A stretch of DNA of 64,000 nucleotides, taken from Bradyrhizobium sp. LTSP849 (GTDB lineage: Bacteria; Pseudomonadota; Alphaproteobacteria; Rhizobiales; Xanthobacteraceae). The DNA lies in contig NZ_JYMR01000013.1 of NCBI RefSeq assembly GCF_000938255.1, positions 1-64,000 on the forward strand. Direction: 5' to 3'. Below the pieces are notes generated by a model. That model did no database searches and was not told the DNA's origin. It was given only the letters and a program-made list of their open reading frames with translations. This document shows positions 8,219 through 16,149 of the stretch, in pieces (the first letter of the stretch is position 1; each line of letters opens with the position of its first letter). The position numbers and the translations under genes were made by a program.

Positions 8219-8731
8219 ATGAACAGTTTCGATCTCGCGGTCTATGCGGCACTCGCGATTGCGGTCATCTTCGGTTTCAGGATCGGGCTGTTGCGCAGCG
8301 CCATGACCATTCTGGCCTATCTTCTCGCCGCCCCCATCGCGGTTTCGCTGATGCCGATGATCGCGCCGCAAATTACCGGCAATCCGAATGCACCGCTGCT
8401 GCAGAACTGGATCTGGTTCTTCGGCATCTTCCTGGTGGTCGGCATGCTGCTCGGATATATCGGCCGCTTCGTGCTGGATGACACCATCCGCCACGCCGGC
8501 ATCGGTGACCGCCTCGGCGGCGCCGCGCTCGGCGCGATCAGGGTCGGTCTTGTCGCCACCACGCTGGTGCTGGTGTTCGACCAGATCGTGCCGGCCAACC
8601 ACCAGCCGCCCTTCCTCGCCGGTTCGCGCCTGCGGCCGCTGTTCTCGGCGGTCGGCCAGATGGGCTTCAAATCGCTGCCGCCGGAGGCCGCCGCCGCGAT
8701 CGACCGCCTCAAGCAGGAACGGCGCATCTAG
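8219..8731 (+). CDS. CvpA family membrane protein
   Basis: This 170-residue protein has four predicted membrane segments (about residues 5-22, 28-48, 65-84 and 100-122) and the CvpA pattern: FDLAVYAALAIAVIFGFRIG at the start, GRFVLDDTIRHAGIGDRLGG after the third segment and a C-terminal amphipathic tail ending in AAIDRLKQERRI. CvpA proteins were named for colicin V production and are linked to envelope stress and biofilm traits; their biochemical activity is unknown. The gene stands alone between two repeat elements. The start is the ATG at 8219. Confidence 0.85.
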   Translation: MNSFDLAVYAALAIAVIFGFRIGLLRSAMTILAYLLAAPIAVSLMPMIAPQITGNPNAPLLQNWIWFFGIFLVVGMLLGYIGRFVLDDTIRHAGIGDRLGGAALGAIRVGLVATTLVLVFDQIVPANHQPPFLAGSRLRPLFSAVGQMGFKSLPPEAAAAIDRLKQERRI

Positions 8732-8741
8732 CTCATTGTCC

Positions 8742-8810
8742 GGGCATGATCTTTTCGGAAAACCGCTGCACACTTTTCGCTAACGCGCCCTTCGGGTCCG
8801 GATCATGCCC
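8742..8810. repeat. Palindromic intergenic repeat, family H
   Basis: GGGCATGATC at 8742-8751 and GATCATGCCC at 8801-8810 are perfect inverted arms; the interior reads TTTTCGGAAAACCG and ACTTTTCGC. This matches a well-known Rhizobiales repeat type. There is a single copy in this window. It lies just after the cvpA stop and could act as its terminator. Confidence 0.75.
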
Positions 8811-8933
8811 GCACATTTGCATCGCCGCGCGGGCGTGCATGCATTTTGATGCGAGCCGGTCCCTTATCAGCGGCGCCACTCTTGGCTAGAGTGCCGCCCT
8901 CTAAAACCTGCCTGACATTACGGGAGTGAAACA

Positions 8934-9716
8934 GTGGATCTTGGGATCAAAGGTCGCCGCGCCATCGTCTGCGCATCCAGCAAGGGCCTCGGGCGCGCCT
9001 GCGCCATCTCGCTGGCCGAAGCCGGCGTTCACGTCACGCTGACCGCGCGCGGCGCCGAAGCGTTGAAGAAGACGGCCGACGACATCCGCAAGGCCTATCC
9101 GACCGTGACGGTCACCGAGATCGTCGGCGACATCACGACGCCCGCGGGACGCGAGGCCGTGCTGAAGGCCTGCCCCGAGCCGGATATCCTGATCAACAAT
9201 GCCGGCGGCCCGCCGCCCGGCGATTTCCGCAACTGGACCCGCGACGACTGGATCAAGGCGATCGACGCCAACATGCTGACCCCGATCGAGCTGATCAAGT
9301 CGACCGTCGACGGCATGATGGCGCGCAAGTTCGGCCGCATCGTCAACATCACCTCGGCGGCGGTGAAGGCGCCGATCGACATCCTCGGCCTCTCCAACGG
9401 CGCGCGTGCCGGCCTGACCGGTTTCATCGCCGGCCTGTCGCGCAAGACCGTGATCAACAACGTCACCATCAACGGCCTGTTGCCGGGCCCGTTCGAGACC
9501 GATCGCCTGACCGGCACCGCGAAGGCCGAAGCCGACAAGCGCGGCGTCACGGCGGAGCAGATCCTGACCGAGCGCGCCAAACTCAACCCCGCCGGCCGCT
9601 TCGGCCAGCCCGACGAGTTCGGCTATGCCTGCGCCTTCCTGTGCGGCGCCAAGGCCGGCTTCATCACCGGGCAGAACATTTTGCTCGACGGCGGCGCCTT
9701 CCCCGGAACGCTGTGA
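8934..9716 (+). CDS. SDR-family oxidoreductase with altered catalytic site (BKR-like)
   Basis: This 260-residue protein has a GTG start at 8934 with GGGAG 8 bp upstream. The Rossmann region reads IVCASSKGLGRACAISLAEA, with ASSKGLG instead of the usual TG-x3-GIG, and INNAGGPPPGDF follows. The position of the catalytic Y-x3-K reads S-N-G-A-R (GLSNGARAGLTGF near residue 162), so both Tyr and Lys are replaced. This agrees with a known SDR subgroup (BKR-like, related to 3-oxoacyl-ACP reductases) that departs from the catalytic tetrad. The actual reaction is unknown. Its stop overlaps the start of the following MDR gene by 4 bp (GTGA), so the two are translationally coupled and probably act in one pathway. 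Confidence 0.85.
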   Translation: MDLGIKGRRAIVCASSKGLGRACAISLAEAGVHVTLTARGAEALKKTADDIRKAYPTVTVTEIVGDITTPAGREAVLKACPEPDILINNAGGPPPGDFRNWTRDDWIKAIDANMLTPIELIKSTVDGMMARKFGRIVNITSAAVKAPIDILGLSNGARAGLTGFIAGLSRKTVINNVTINGLLPGPFETDRLTGTAKAEADKRGVTAEQILTERAKLNPAGRFGQPDEFGYACAFLCGAKAGFITGQNILLDGGAFPGTL

Positions 9717-10702
9717 GAGCGATCTGGTACGAACAGACGGGACCGGCGGTCGACGTCCTCACCTATGGTGAGATGCCGACGCCGGTCGCAGGTCCAGGCG
9801 AAGTTCGCATTCGCCTGGAAGCCTCCGGTGTCAACCCGGCCGATGTCGGCCGGCGCGGCGGCAGCTACCGGGCGATGGACTACGAGCGCGTCATCCCGAA
9901 CAGCGATGGCGCGGGCTTCGTCGACCAGATCGGCGACGGCGTGACGCGGTTCAAGAACGGCGACCGGGTCTGGCTGTTCAACGGCCAGCGCAACGGCCGC
10001 GCGTTCGGCACGGCGGCGGAATATATCGCGCTCGCAGAGGCGCTCGTGACGCCGCTGCCGGACAATCTGTCCTTCGCGGAAGGCGCGACGCTCGGCATCC
10101 CCGCGATGACGGCGTGGTGCGGCCTGTTTGCAGACGGGCCGATCGTCGGCAAGACCGTGCTTGTCACCGGCGGCGCCGGCGCAGTCGGGCACTATGCCGT
10201 GCAGCTCGCGAAATGGGGCGGCGCGCAGGTGATTGCGACCGTGAGTTCGGCGATGAAGGGCGAACAGGCCCGACGTGCGGGCGCCGATCTCGTGGTCAAC
10301 TATAAAGACGAGGACGTCGTTGCGAAGGCGATGGCGTTCACTGGCGGTCGCGGCGTCGACCGCGTGGTCGACGTCGATTTCGGCGGCAACATCGCGACCA
10401 CGCTGAAGCTGATGGCGATGAACTCCACCATCGCGGTTTATGCCACCAACGGCAATCGCACGCCGAATTTGCCGATGCGCGAGCTGATGGAGAAGTGCAT
10501 CGCGCTTCGCGCGCTGGTGCTGTTCGCGCTGCCGCCCGCGCTGCTTGCAGCGGCGCAGGCCGACATCTCGAAATGGCTGGCGGCCGGGCCGCGTATCCAT
10601 AATGTCGCGGCGCAGTTTGCGCTGTCGGACACGGCGCAGGCGCACCTCGCCGTCGAGAAGGGCGACAAGCTCGGCACCGTGATCGTCGACTGCGCGCGCT
10701 AG
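9713..10702 (+). CDS. Zinc-free MDR-family NADPH:quinone oxidoreductase-like protein
   Basis: This 329-residue protein starts at the GTG overlapping the upstream SDR stop. It shows the medium-chain reductase pattern of the quinone oxidoreductase group: RAIWYEQTGPAVDVL at the start, ASGVNPADVGRRGG, SDGAGFVDQIGDGV, and the NADPH site VLVTGGAGAVGHYAVQLAKW near residue 145. The zinc ligands of alcohol dehydrogenases are absent. Such enzymes reduce quinones or enones with NADPH. The coupling to the SDR gene suggests a shared substrate. An in-frame extension upstream to 9641 would lie wholly inside the SDR gene and is rejected. Confidence 0.85.
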   Translation: MRAIWYEQTGPAVDVLTYGEMPTPVAGPGEVRIRLEASGVNPADVGRRGGSYRAMDYERVIPNSDGAGFVDQIGDGVTRFKNGDRVWLFNGQRNGRAFGTAAEYIALAEALVTPLPDNLSFAEGATLGIPAMTAWCGLFADGPIVGKTVLVTGGAGAVGHYAVQLAKWGGAQVIATVSSAMKGEQARRAGADLVVNYKDEDVVAKAMAFTGGRGVDRVVDVDFGGNIATTLKLMAMNSTIAVYATNGNRTPNLPMRELMEKCIALRALVLFALPPALLAAAQADISKWLAAGPRIHNVAAQFALSDTAQAHLAVEKGDKLGTVIVDCAR

Positions 10703-10706
10703 CTGC

Positions 10707-11138
10707 CTACACGACGGGCGTGGTCCGCTCGTCGGTCCAGTCGATGCCGAGTTCGTCGAGGCCGTCGGCCAGCAAATCGCCCAGCATCGGCTCGCCCAGC
10801 AGATACTGCACCGTCTCATGCCTGGGCTTCTTGTACTCGGCGCGCGCCTCGATCGCGCGGGCGCGCAAATCGTCCCACTCCTCCACCGTGCCGTCGCCGC
10901 GACCGAGCCACATCAGCGTGACCAGATCGAGCTGCTCGTCCTCGTTCATCGCCCCGATGAAGCCGGTCAATTCGCTCGCGACCGGATCGGAATTGGTGTC
11001 CTCGAGAACGTCGATCTCGTCATCGTCGGTAGCGTTGGAGCCCGAATCCGTATCGGACGCCGCTTCCTTGACGTCGAATTCGCGGGCCTTCTCAATGATG
11101 AAGGTCACCTTCTCGGCGGAAATTGAAAGCTCTGGCAT
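10707..11138 (-). CDS. DUF3775 family protein
   Basis: This is a 143-residue acidic protein. It starts MPELSISAEKVTFIIEKARE, has a very acidic low-complexity stretch (about residues 28-48, rich in Asp, Ser and Thr), and then NEDEQLDLVTLMWLGRGDG and YLLGEPMLGDLLADGLDELG. These are the features of DUF3775, a family of unknown function common in Rhizobiales. It is convergent with the MDR gene (4 bp between the stops) and divergent from the metallo-hydrolase gene. Confidence 0.8.
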   Translation of the reverse strand: MPELSISAEKVTFIIEKAREFDVKEAASDTDSGSNATDDDEIDVLEDTNSDPVASELTGFIGAMNEDEQLDLVTLMWLGRGDGTVEEWDDLRARAIEARAEYKKPRHETVQYLLGEPMLGDLLADGLDELGIDWTDERTTPVV

Positions 11139-11262
11139 GGCTCCCCCTTTTGGATCCTGACGGGTTCCTTCGATAACGCACGATCACGACAGATGATCCA
11201 TTGCGCTTGCGGGCGGAAACCCGCATGTTTCGGCGCCAAACGAGAACATGGGGACACACCGC

Positions 11263-12114
11263 ATGCAGTGGAAGGTAGGCCGGGTCAAAATCACCAAGAT
11301 GGTGGAATTGGAGACGGTCGGCTCGACCCGTTTCGTCCTGCCCTTGGCGAGCAACGACGAAATCCAGAAACTGCCCTGGCTGATCCCGGATTTCGCGACT
11401 GAAGAGGGCCGCCTGAAAATGTCGATTCACTCGCTGGTGGTGGAGACGCCCTCGCAGCGGATCGTGGTCGACACCGGCCTCGGAAATGACAAGCAAGGCC
11501 GCAGCGTTCCGATCTGGAATAACCGCACCACGCCGTTCCTGGAGATCATGAGTGCCGCGGGGTTTCCGCCCGACAGCATCGACACCGTGCTGTGCACGCA
11601 TCTTCATGTCGACCATGTCGGCTGGAATACGAAGCTCGTCGACGGCAAATGGGTGCCGACCTTCCCGAAGGCGCGCTACGTGTTCGGCCGGACCGAATAC
11701 GAGCACTGGCGCGACCATTCGACCGCGCCGGACAAGCAGGCGGTGTTCAACGATTCCGTGAAGCCGATCATCGATGCCGACAGGGCCGACCTGATCCCGA
11801 GCGATCATCGGCTCTGCGAGGAGATCAGCATGATCGCGACCCCGGGCCACAGTGCCGGCCACATGAGCGTCCTGATCCGGTCCGAGGGAGAACAGGGGCT
11901 GCTCGCCGGCGACGTCGCCCATCACCCCTGCCAGATGGCCCATCTCGACTGGTCTTCGACGCCGGATTTCGACCAGACACAATCAACCGCGACGCGGCGC
12001 GAATTGTTCGGGCGATTTGCCGACACACCGACGCTGGTGATCGGCGGGCATTTTTCGGCCGGGCATATCCGGCGAGAGGGAGACGCGTTCAGATTTGAGG
12101 CGCTGCAATCGTAG
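11263..12114 (+). CDS. Metallo-beta-lactamase-fold hydrolase (paralogue 1)
   Basis: The 283-residue protein contains the metal-binding signature THLHVDHVGWN (H-x-H-x-D-H), the third ligand region ATPGHSAGHMSVLI, and LLAGDVAHHPCQM with the bridging Asp. VVDTGLGND precedes the first motif. It is clearly paralogous to the protein at 13940-14809, with the same HLHVDHVGWNT and WVPTFPKARYVF. That alignment favours the second ATG (11263, GGGGA 9 bp upstream) over 11248. Enzymes of this subgroup hydrolyse lactones or thioesters; the substrate is unknown. It has no signal peptide. Its TAG stop (12112-12114) is supplied by the first bases of a repeat element. Confidence 0.88.
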   Translation: MQWKVGRVKITKMVELETVGSTRFVLPLASNDEIQKLPWLIPDFATEEGRLKMSIHSLVVETPSQRIVVDTGLGNDKQGRSVPIWNNRTTPFLEIMSAAGFPPDSIDTVLCTHLHVDHVGWNTKLVDGKWVPTFPKARYVFGRTEYEHWRDHSTAPDKQAVFNDSVKPIIDADRADLIPSDHRLCEEISMIATPGHSAGHMSVLIRSEGEQGLLAGDVAHHPCQMAHLDWSSTPDFDQTQSTATRRELFGRFADTPTLVIGGHFSAGHIRREGDAFRFEALQS

Positions 12115-12232
12115 GGTGGGCAAAGCGACTTGTCCGCCGTAGCTCGAAGAGCGAAGGCGGAAGCGTGCCCACCATGCCGGGCCATCAAAAGAATTGGTGG
12201 GCACGGCGCTCCGCGCCTTTGCCCACCCTACA
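12111..12232. repeat. Palindromic intergenic repeat, family B (copy 1)
   Basis: GTAGGGTGGGCAAAGCG at the left and its complement (CGCCTTTGCCCACCCTAC) at the right flank a central palindromic segment containing GCGTGCCCACC and GGTGGGCACGG. Five copies are present in the window (here, 14818, 22921, 33386 and 46703). This copy carries an internal insertion of about 30 bp relative to the others and provides the stop codon of the preceding gene. Confidence 0.9.
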
Positions 12233-12333
12233 AAGAGGGGCTGCAATGCGCCCCCTTTTGAGCGGTTGAATTTCCCGCCGCGCTGTTCCATGAAGCTATT
12301 TAACCGATCGGTCCATCTGAGGGAGAAACGAGA

Positions 12334-13176
12334 ATGAAGCTTGTTCGTTATGGCGAAAAGGGTGCGGAAAAGCCCGGCCTGATCGACAAATCCGGCCAGT
12401 TGCGCGACCTGTCGGCGCATGTGAAGGACCTGACCGGCGAGGCCTATTCGCCGGACTCGCTGAAGAAGCTCGCCGCCATCGACCCGGCGTCGCTGCCCGC
12501 CGTCTCCGGCAAGCCGCGGTTCGGCGCGCCCGTCACCGGCATCTCGAAATTCGTCGCCATCGGCCTCAACTACAGCGACCACGCCAAGGAAACCGGCGCT
12601 GCGATCCCGACCGAACCGATCATCTTCATGAAGGCCAACACGTCGCTGTCCGGCCCGAACGATGTGGTCGAGAAGCCGCGCGGCTCGACCAAACTCGACT
12701 GGGAGGTCGAGATCGCCGCCATCATCGGTACCCGCGCCAAATACATCTCTGAGGCTGACGCCCTGAACTACGTCGCCGGCTATTGCGTCTGCAACGACGT
12801 CTCCGAGCGCAACTTCCAGACCGAGCGCCTGGGCCAGTGGACCAAGGGCAAGTCGCACGACACATTCGGCCCGGTCGGCCCGTGGCTCGCCACCAAGGAT
12901 GAGATCAAGGACGTGCAGAACCTGTCGATGTGGCTCGACGTCAACGGTCAGCGCCGCCAGACCGGCTCGACCCAGACCATGATCTTCTCGATGGCCAAGT
13001 GCATCTCCTATGTCTCGCAGTTCATGACGCTGCTGCCCGGCGACATCATCACCACCGGCACCCCGCCCGGCGTCGGCCTCGGCATGAAGCCGCCGACGTT
13101 CCTCAATGTCGGGGACGTCATCACGCTCGGCATCGAGGGCCTCGGCGAGCAGCGCCAGGAGATCGTGGCGGCGTAG
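12334..13176 (+). CDS. Fumarylacetoacetate hydrolase (FAH)-family protein
   Basis: This 280-residue protein has the two-part FAH layout: an N-terminal cap of about 70 residues (MKLVRYGEKGAEKPGLIDK) and a C-terminal catalytic core with AIGLNYSDHAKE, PIIFMKANTSLSGPND, the metal-binding DWEVEIAAIIG, GYCVCNDVSERNFQ, GKSHDTFGPVGPWL and TGTPPGVGLGMKPP. Members include ureidoglycolate lyase, acylpyruvate hydrolase and 2-hydroxyhepta-2,4-diene-1,7-dioate isomerase; the call cannot be narrowed. The set of FAH, GST and MBL genes (12.3-14.8 kb) in one direction looks like an aromatic ring-fission or maleylacetoacetate-type pathway. A GGGAGAAACGAG ribosome site supports the ATG at 12334. Confidence 0.9.
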   Translation: MKLVRYGEKGAEKPGLIDKSGQLRDLSAHVKDLTGEAYSPDSLKKLAAIDPASLPAVSGKPRFGAPVTGISKFVAIGLNYSDHAKETGAAIPTEPIIFMKANTSLSGPNDVVEKPRGSTKLDWEVEIAAIIGTRAKYISEADALNYVAGYCVCNDVSERNFQTERLGQWTKGKSHDTFGPVGPWLATKDEIKDVQNLSMWLDVNGQRRQTGSTQTMIFSMAKCISYVSQFMTLLPGDIITTGTPPGVGLGMKPPTFLNVGDVITLGIEGLGEQRQEIVAA

Positions 13177-13191
13177 GCTGCGACCTCTCCC

Positions 13192-13277
13192 CGTCATTGC
13201 GAGCGAAGCGAAGCAATCCAGAATCCCTCCGCGGAAACAGTCTGGATTGCTTCGTCGCTTCGCTCCTCGCAATGACG
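13192..13277. repeat. Palindromic intergenic repeat, family C (copy 1)
   Basis: CGTCATTGCGAGCGAAGCGA at the left is inverted at the right (TCGCTTCGCTCCTCGCAATGACG). The inner arms AGCAATCCAGA and TCTGGATTGCT surround CCTCCGCGGAAACAG. A second copy is at 18811-18898. Confidence 0.88.
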
Positions 13278-13312
13278 AAAATCAACTGCTGGCCATCCCG
13301 TAGGACACATCG

Positions 13313-13924
13313 ATGAAACTCTCCTTCTCCGCCGCCTCGCCCTTCGCCCGCAAGGTGCGCATTGCCGCAATCGAGCTCGGGCTGATCGACAAGATCGAAT
13401 TCACGCCGGCCACCGTCGCGCCGGGCCAGGCCAACGAGGATTATTCGCGCATCACGCCGCTGAAAAAGCTGCCGGTGCTGATCACCAATGACGGCGACGT
13501 CATTTTGGATTCCTACGTCATCGTCGAATATCTCAACGAGATGGCCGGCGGCAGTCTGATCCCGGACTACGGCCCGCAGCGCTGGAAGACCAAGACCAAT
13601 CACTCCTTGATCAACGGCATGCTCGATTCCTTGCTGCTGTGCCGCTACGAGAGGATGGTACGGCCGCAGGGCCTGCAATGGCAGGCGTGGTCTGACGACC
13701 ATTGGAACCGGGCCTGGACCGGCATGGCGCGCTTCGAGAAAATGCCGGACGTCCTGAACGGACCGTTCGACATCTCGCAGATCGGCCTCGTTTGCGTGCT
13801 CGGCTATGCCGACTTCCGCTTCGCCGATTGCGGCTGGCGCAAGGCCTATCCGAAGCTCGATGCGTTTCACCAGAAGATGCTGGAGCGGCCCTCTGTCAAA
13901 ATCTCGGTGCCGCCGGCGGCGTAA
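13313..13924 (+). CDS. Glutathione S-transferase family protein
   Basis: This is a 203-residue protein with an N-terminal thioredoxin-fold domain: MKLSFSAASPFARKVRIAAI contains the SPFARKV active-site segment (Ser or Cys-type position), and KKLPVLITNDGDVILDSYVI contains the cis-Pro and the glutathione-binding DS. The C-terminal half is helical and has LVCVLGYADFRFADCGW. In this setting it could serve as an isomerase or a glutathione-dependent step, as maleylacetoacetate isomerases do, but the sequence alone only supports the GST family. It is 16 bp upstream of the second MBL gene, so they are probably co-transcribed. Confidence 0.88.
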   Translation: MKLSFSAASPFARKVRIAAIELGLIDKIEFTPATVAPGQANEDYSRITPLKKLPVLITNDGDVILDSYVIVEYLNEMAGGSLIPDYGPQRWKTKTNHSLINGMLDSLLLCRYERMVRPQGLQWQAWSDDHWNRAWTGMARFEKMPDVLNGPFDISQIGLVCVLGYADFRFADCGWRKAYPKLDAFHQKMLERPSVKISVPPAA

Positions 13925-13939
13925 ATCTCGGGAGTTCTC

Positions 13940-14809
13940 ATGAGCTTGAAATTCACCGTCGGCGATCTCACCATCCATCGAATCATCGAGCAGGAAACCA
14001 CGTTCTTCCCCGCACTGGAGCTGTTGCCGGGACTGACGCCAGACGTGCTGGCCGAGAACCGCGCGTGGATGAAGCAGGCGAAGGCGCTGGACGATCAGGA
14101 TGTGCTGATCCTCTGCTTCCAGTCCTATGTGATCAAGACGCCGCACCACACCATTCTGGTCGACAGCTGCATCGGCAACGACAAGCCGCGGCCGCAGCGG
14201 CCGAACTGGAACATGAAGACCGACGACAACTACGCGCGCGGGCTCGCGGCCGCGGGCGTCTCCGTCGACGACATCGACTTCGTGATGTGCACGCATCTGC
14301 ATGTCGACCACGTCGGCTGGAATACGCGGCTGGAGAACGGCCGCTGGGTGCCGACCTTCCCGAAGGCGCGCTACGTGTTTGCCAAGCAGGAGTTCGACTA
14401 CTGGTCCGAGCAGAATGCGAAGGCGCCAGTGCCGCCCTTCGTGGATAGCGTGCTGCCGGTGGTCGAGGCCAAACGGCACGAGGTGGTCGGCAACGATCAC
14501 CAGATCGGCGATCACGTCCGCATCCTGCCGACCCCGGGCCACACACCCGGCCACGTCGCCTTTACCTTCGGCCGCGGCAAGGACGACGCTGTCTTCAGCG
14601 GCGATCTCATGCATTCGCCGATCCAGACGCTCTATCCGGAGATGTCGGTGAAGTTCGACGTCGATCCGGCAGCGGCGGCAACGACGCGCCGAAGCTTCCT
14701 GGAGCGCTATTGCGACACCGACACGCTGTGCTGCACCGCGCATTTCCCTTCGCCGTCGGTGGGGAAGATCAGGCGCAAGGGCAGCGGGTTCGTCTGCGCG
14801 GCGGTTTAG
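13940..14809 (+). CDS. Metallo-beta-lactamase-fold hydrolase (paralogue 2)
   Basis: This 289-residue protein has TILVDSCIGNDKPRPQ, the metal-binding THLHVDHVGWNTRL, LPTPGHTPGHVAFTFG and AVFSGDLMHSPIQTLYPEM. It is the paralogue of the gene at 11263-12114 and shares the HVGWNT and WVPTFPKARYVF blocks. The start ATG at 13940 has GGGAG 9 bp upstream. It follows the GST gene closely and forms the end of the FAH-GST-MBL run. The substrate is unknown; lactone or thioester hydrolysis is typical of the fold. Confidence 0.88.
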   Translation: MSLKFTVGDLTIHRIIEQETTFFPALELLPGLTPDVLAENRAWMKQAKALDDQDVLILCFQSYVIKTPHHTILVDSCIGNDKPRPQRPNWNMKTDDNYARGLAAAGVSVDDIDFVMCTHLHVDHVGWNTRLENGRWVPTFPKARYVFAKQEFDYWSEQNAKAPVPPFVDSVLPVVEAKRHEVVGNDHQIGDHVRILPTPGHTPGHVAFTFGRGKDDAVFSGDLMHSPIQTLYPEMSVKFDVDPAAAATTRRSFLERYCDTDTLCCTAHFPSPSVGKIRRKGSGFVCAAV

Positions 14810-14817
14810 CGAGATGC

Positions 14818-14912
14818 CGTAGGGTGGGCAAAGCGAAGCGTGCCCACCCTTCCAAACGCGTTAGAGAATGGTGGGGACGACGCGCGAAGCGCGCGCCTTT
14901 GCCCACCCTACG
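14818..14912. repeat. Palindromic intergenic repeat, family B (copy 2)
   Basis: The arms GTAGGGTGGGCAAAGCGAAG and GCGCCTTTGCCCACCCTACG flank GCGTGCCCACC and GGTGGGGACG. Same family as the copies at 12111, 22921, 33386 and 46703. Confidence 0.9.
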
Positions 14913-14935
14913 ATTCCACCCGAGCGGAGGAAACG

Positions 14936-16084
14936 ATGACAGCGCTCCCCGACATCCCCCTGCCCGCCGGAATCCGCTCGCGCTATGTCGAGGGCATCAA
15001 CGGCTTGCGCATGCATGTGCTGGAGGCCGGCTTCGAGACCAAGGGCCGTCCCTGTATCCTGCTGCTGCACGGCTTTCCGGAGCTCGCCTTCTCCTGGCGC
15101 AAGGTGATGCCGGCGCTCGCAGCCGCCGGCTATCACGTGCTCGCACCCGATCAGCGCGGCTATGGCCGCACCATCGGCTGGACCGCGGATTACGACGGCG
15201 ATCTCACGCCGTTCTCTCTTCTCAACCTCGTGCGCGATGCGCTCGCCCTGGTGTCGGCGTTCGGCTACAAGCAGGTCGATCTCGCCGGACATGATTTCGG
15301 AAGCCCGGTCGCGGCGTGGTGCGCGCTGATCCGGCCCGACGTGTTTCGTTCGGTGACGTTGATGAGCGCGCCGTTCGGCGGAACGCCGCAATTGCCCTTC
15401 AACACGGTCGATAGTCCGGCTAAGCCTGCGGTCGAAGATCCCGTGCATCGCGAACTCGCCGCGCTGCCGCGCCCGCGCATCCACTATCAATGGTACTATG
15501 CGACGCGCGCCGCGAACGCCAACATGCAGCACGCGCCGCAAGGCGTGCATGATTTTCTGCGCGCCTATTATCATCACAAGAGCGCGGACTGGATCGACAA
15601 CAAGCCGTATCCGCTCAAATCATGGTCCGCGGGAGAACTCGCAAAGCTGCCGACCTATTACGTGATGGACCTCAACGAGACCATGGCGGAGACGGTCGCA
15701 AAGGAGATGCCATCGCCGGCCGCGATCGCTGCCAATCGATGGCTGCCGGACAGCGATCTCGCCTATTACAGCGCCGAATATGCCCGCACCGGATTCCAGG
15801 GCGGTCTGCAATGGTATCGCTACGGCACCACGGGCATGCTCAACAGCGAGATGCAGCTGTTTGCGGGCCGCAGCATCGACGTGCCCTCCTGCTTCATCTC
15901 TGGCAAGCAGGATTGGGGCACTTATCAACGGCCCGGCGTGTTCGAGGCGATGCAGGGGCGCGGCTGCACCAGGATGCTCGGCTGCCATCTCGTCGACGGC
16001 GCCGGCCATTGGGTGCAGCAGGAGCAGCCGGCCGAGGTCAGCCGATTGCTGCTCGACTTCCTGGCAAAGGCCCGTTCCGCCTGA
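14936..16084 (+). CDS. Alpha/beta hydrolase, epoxide hydrolase-like
   Basis: From the ATG at 14936 (GCGGAGGAAA 5-8 bp upstream) the protein has 382 residues. It shows the alpha/beta-hydrolase core: LLLHGFPELAFSWRKVM with the HGFPE oxyanion loop, APDQRGYGRT, the nucleophile elbow LAGHDFGSPVAAW with Asp as nucleophile (as in epoxide hydrolases and haloalkane dehalogenases rather than Ser esterases), and the catalytic His in DGAGHWVQQEQP. Cap-domain tyrosines that assist epoxide opening are plausible in YQWYYATR and FLRAYYHHKS. An earlier in-frame start at 14840 would run through a repeat element and is rejected. The substrate is unknown. Confidence 0.85.
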   Translation: MTALPDIPLPAGIRSRYVEGINGLRMHVLEAGFETKGRPCILLLHGFPELAFSWRKVMPALAAAGYHVLAPDQRGYGRTIGWTADYDGDLTPFSLLNLVRDALALVSAFGYKQVDLAGHDFGSPVAAWCALIRPDVFRSVTLMSAPFGGTPQLPFNTVDSPAKPAVEDPVHRELAALPRPRIHYQWYYATRAANANMQHAPQGVHDFLRAYYHHKSADWIDNKPYPLKSWSAGELAKLPTYYVMDLNETMAETVAKEMPSPAAIAANRWLPDSDLAYYSAEYARTGFQGGLQWYRYGTTGMLNSEMQLFAGRSIDVPSCFISGKQDWGTYQRPGVFEAMQGRGCTRMLGCHLVDGAGHWVQQEQPAEVSRLLLDFLAKARSA

Positions 16085-16110
16085 TTTGACCCAGGAACCT
16101 CGGCGCCCTA

Positions 16111-16133
16111 TAGTTTAGAATAATTCTAAACTA
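16111..16133. promoter_or_regulatory. Iron control element (ICE), Irr-type operator
   Basis: The arms TAGTTTAGAA and TTCTAAACTA form a perfect 23-bp dyad around TAA. The core TTTAGAATAATTCTAAA matches the ICE consensus TTTAGAA-N3-TTCTAAA known from Bradyrhizobium, where Irr binds in response to haem and iron status. It lies 17 bp upstream of the mbfA start, where a bound repressor would block transcription, so mbfA should be repressed by Irr under low iron. Confidence 0.92.
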
Positions 16134-16149
16134 GCAAGACAGGGCCGTC

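Noticed and set aside
11224..11250. CATGTT...AACATG inverted repeat before the first MBL gene
   Set aside because: The arms are only 6 bp with a one-base bulge in any extension, and the spacing is long; too weak to call an operator.
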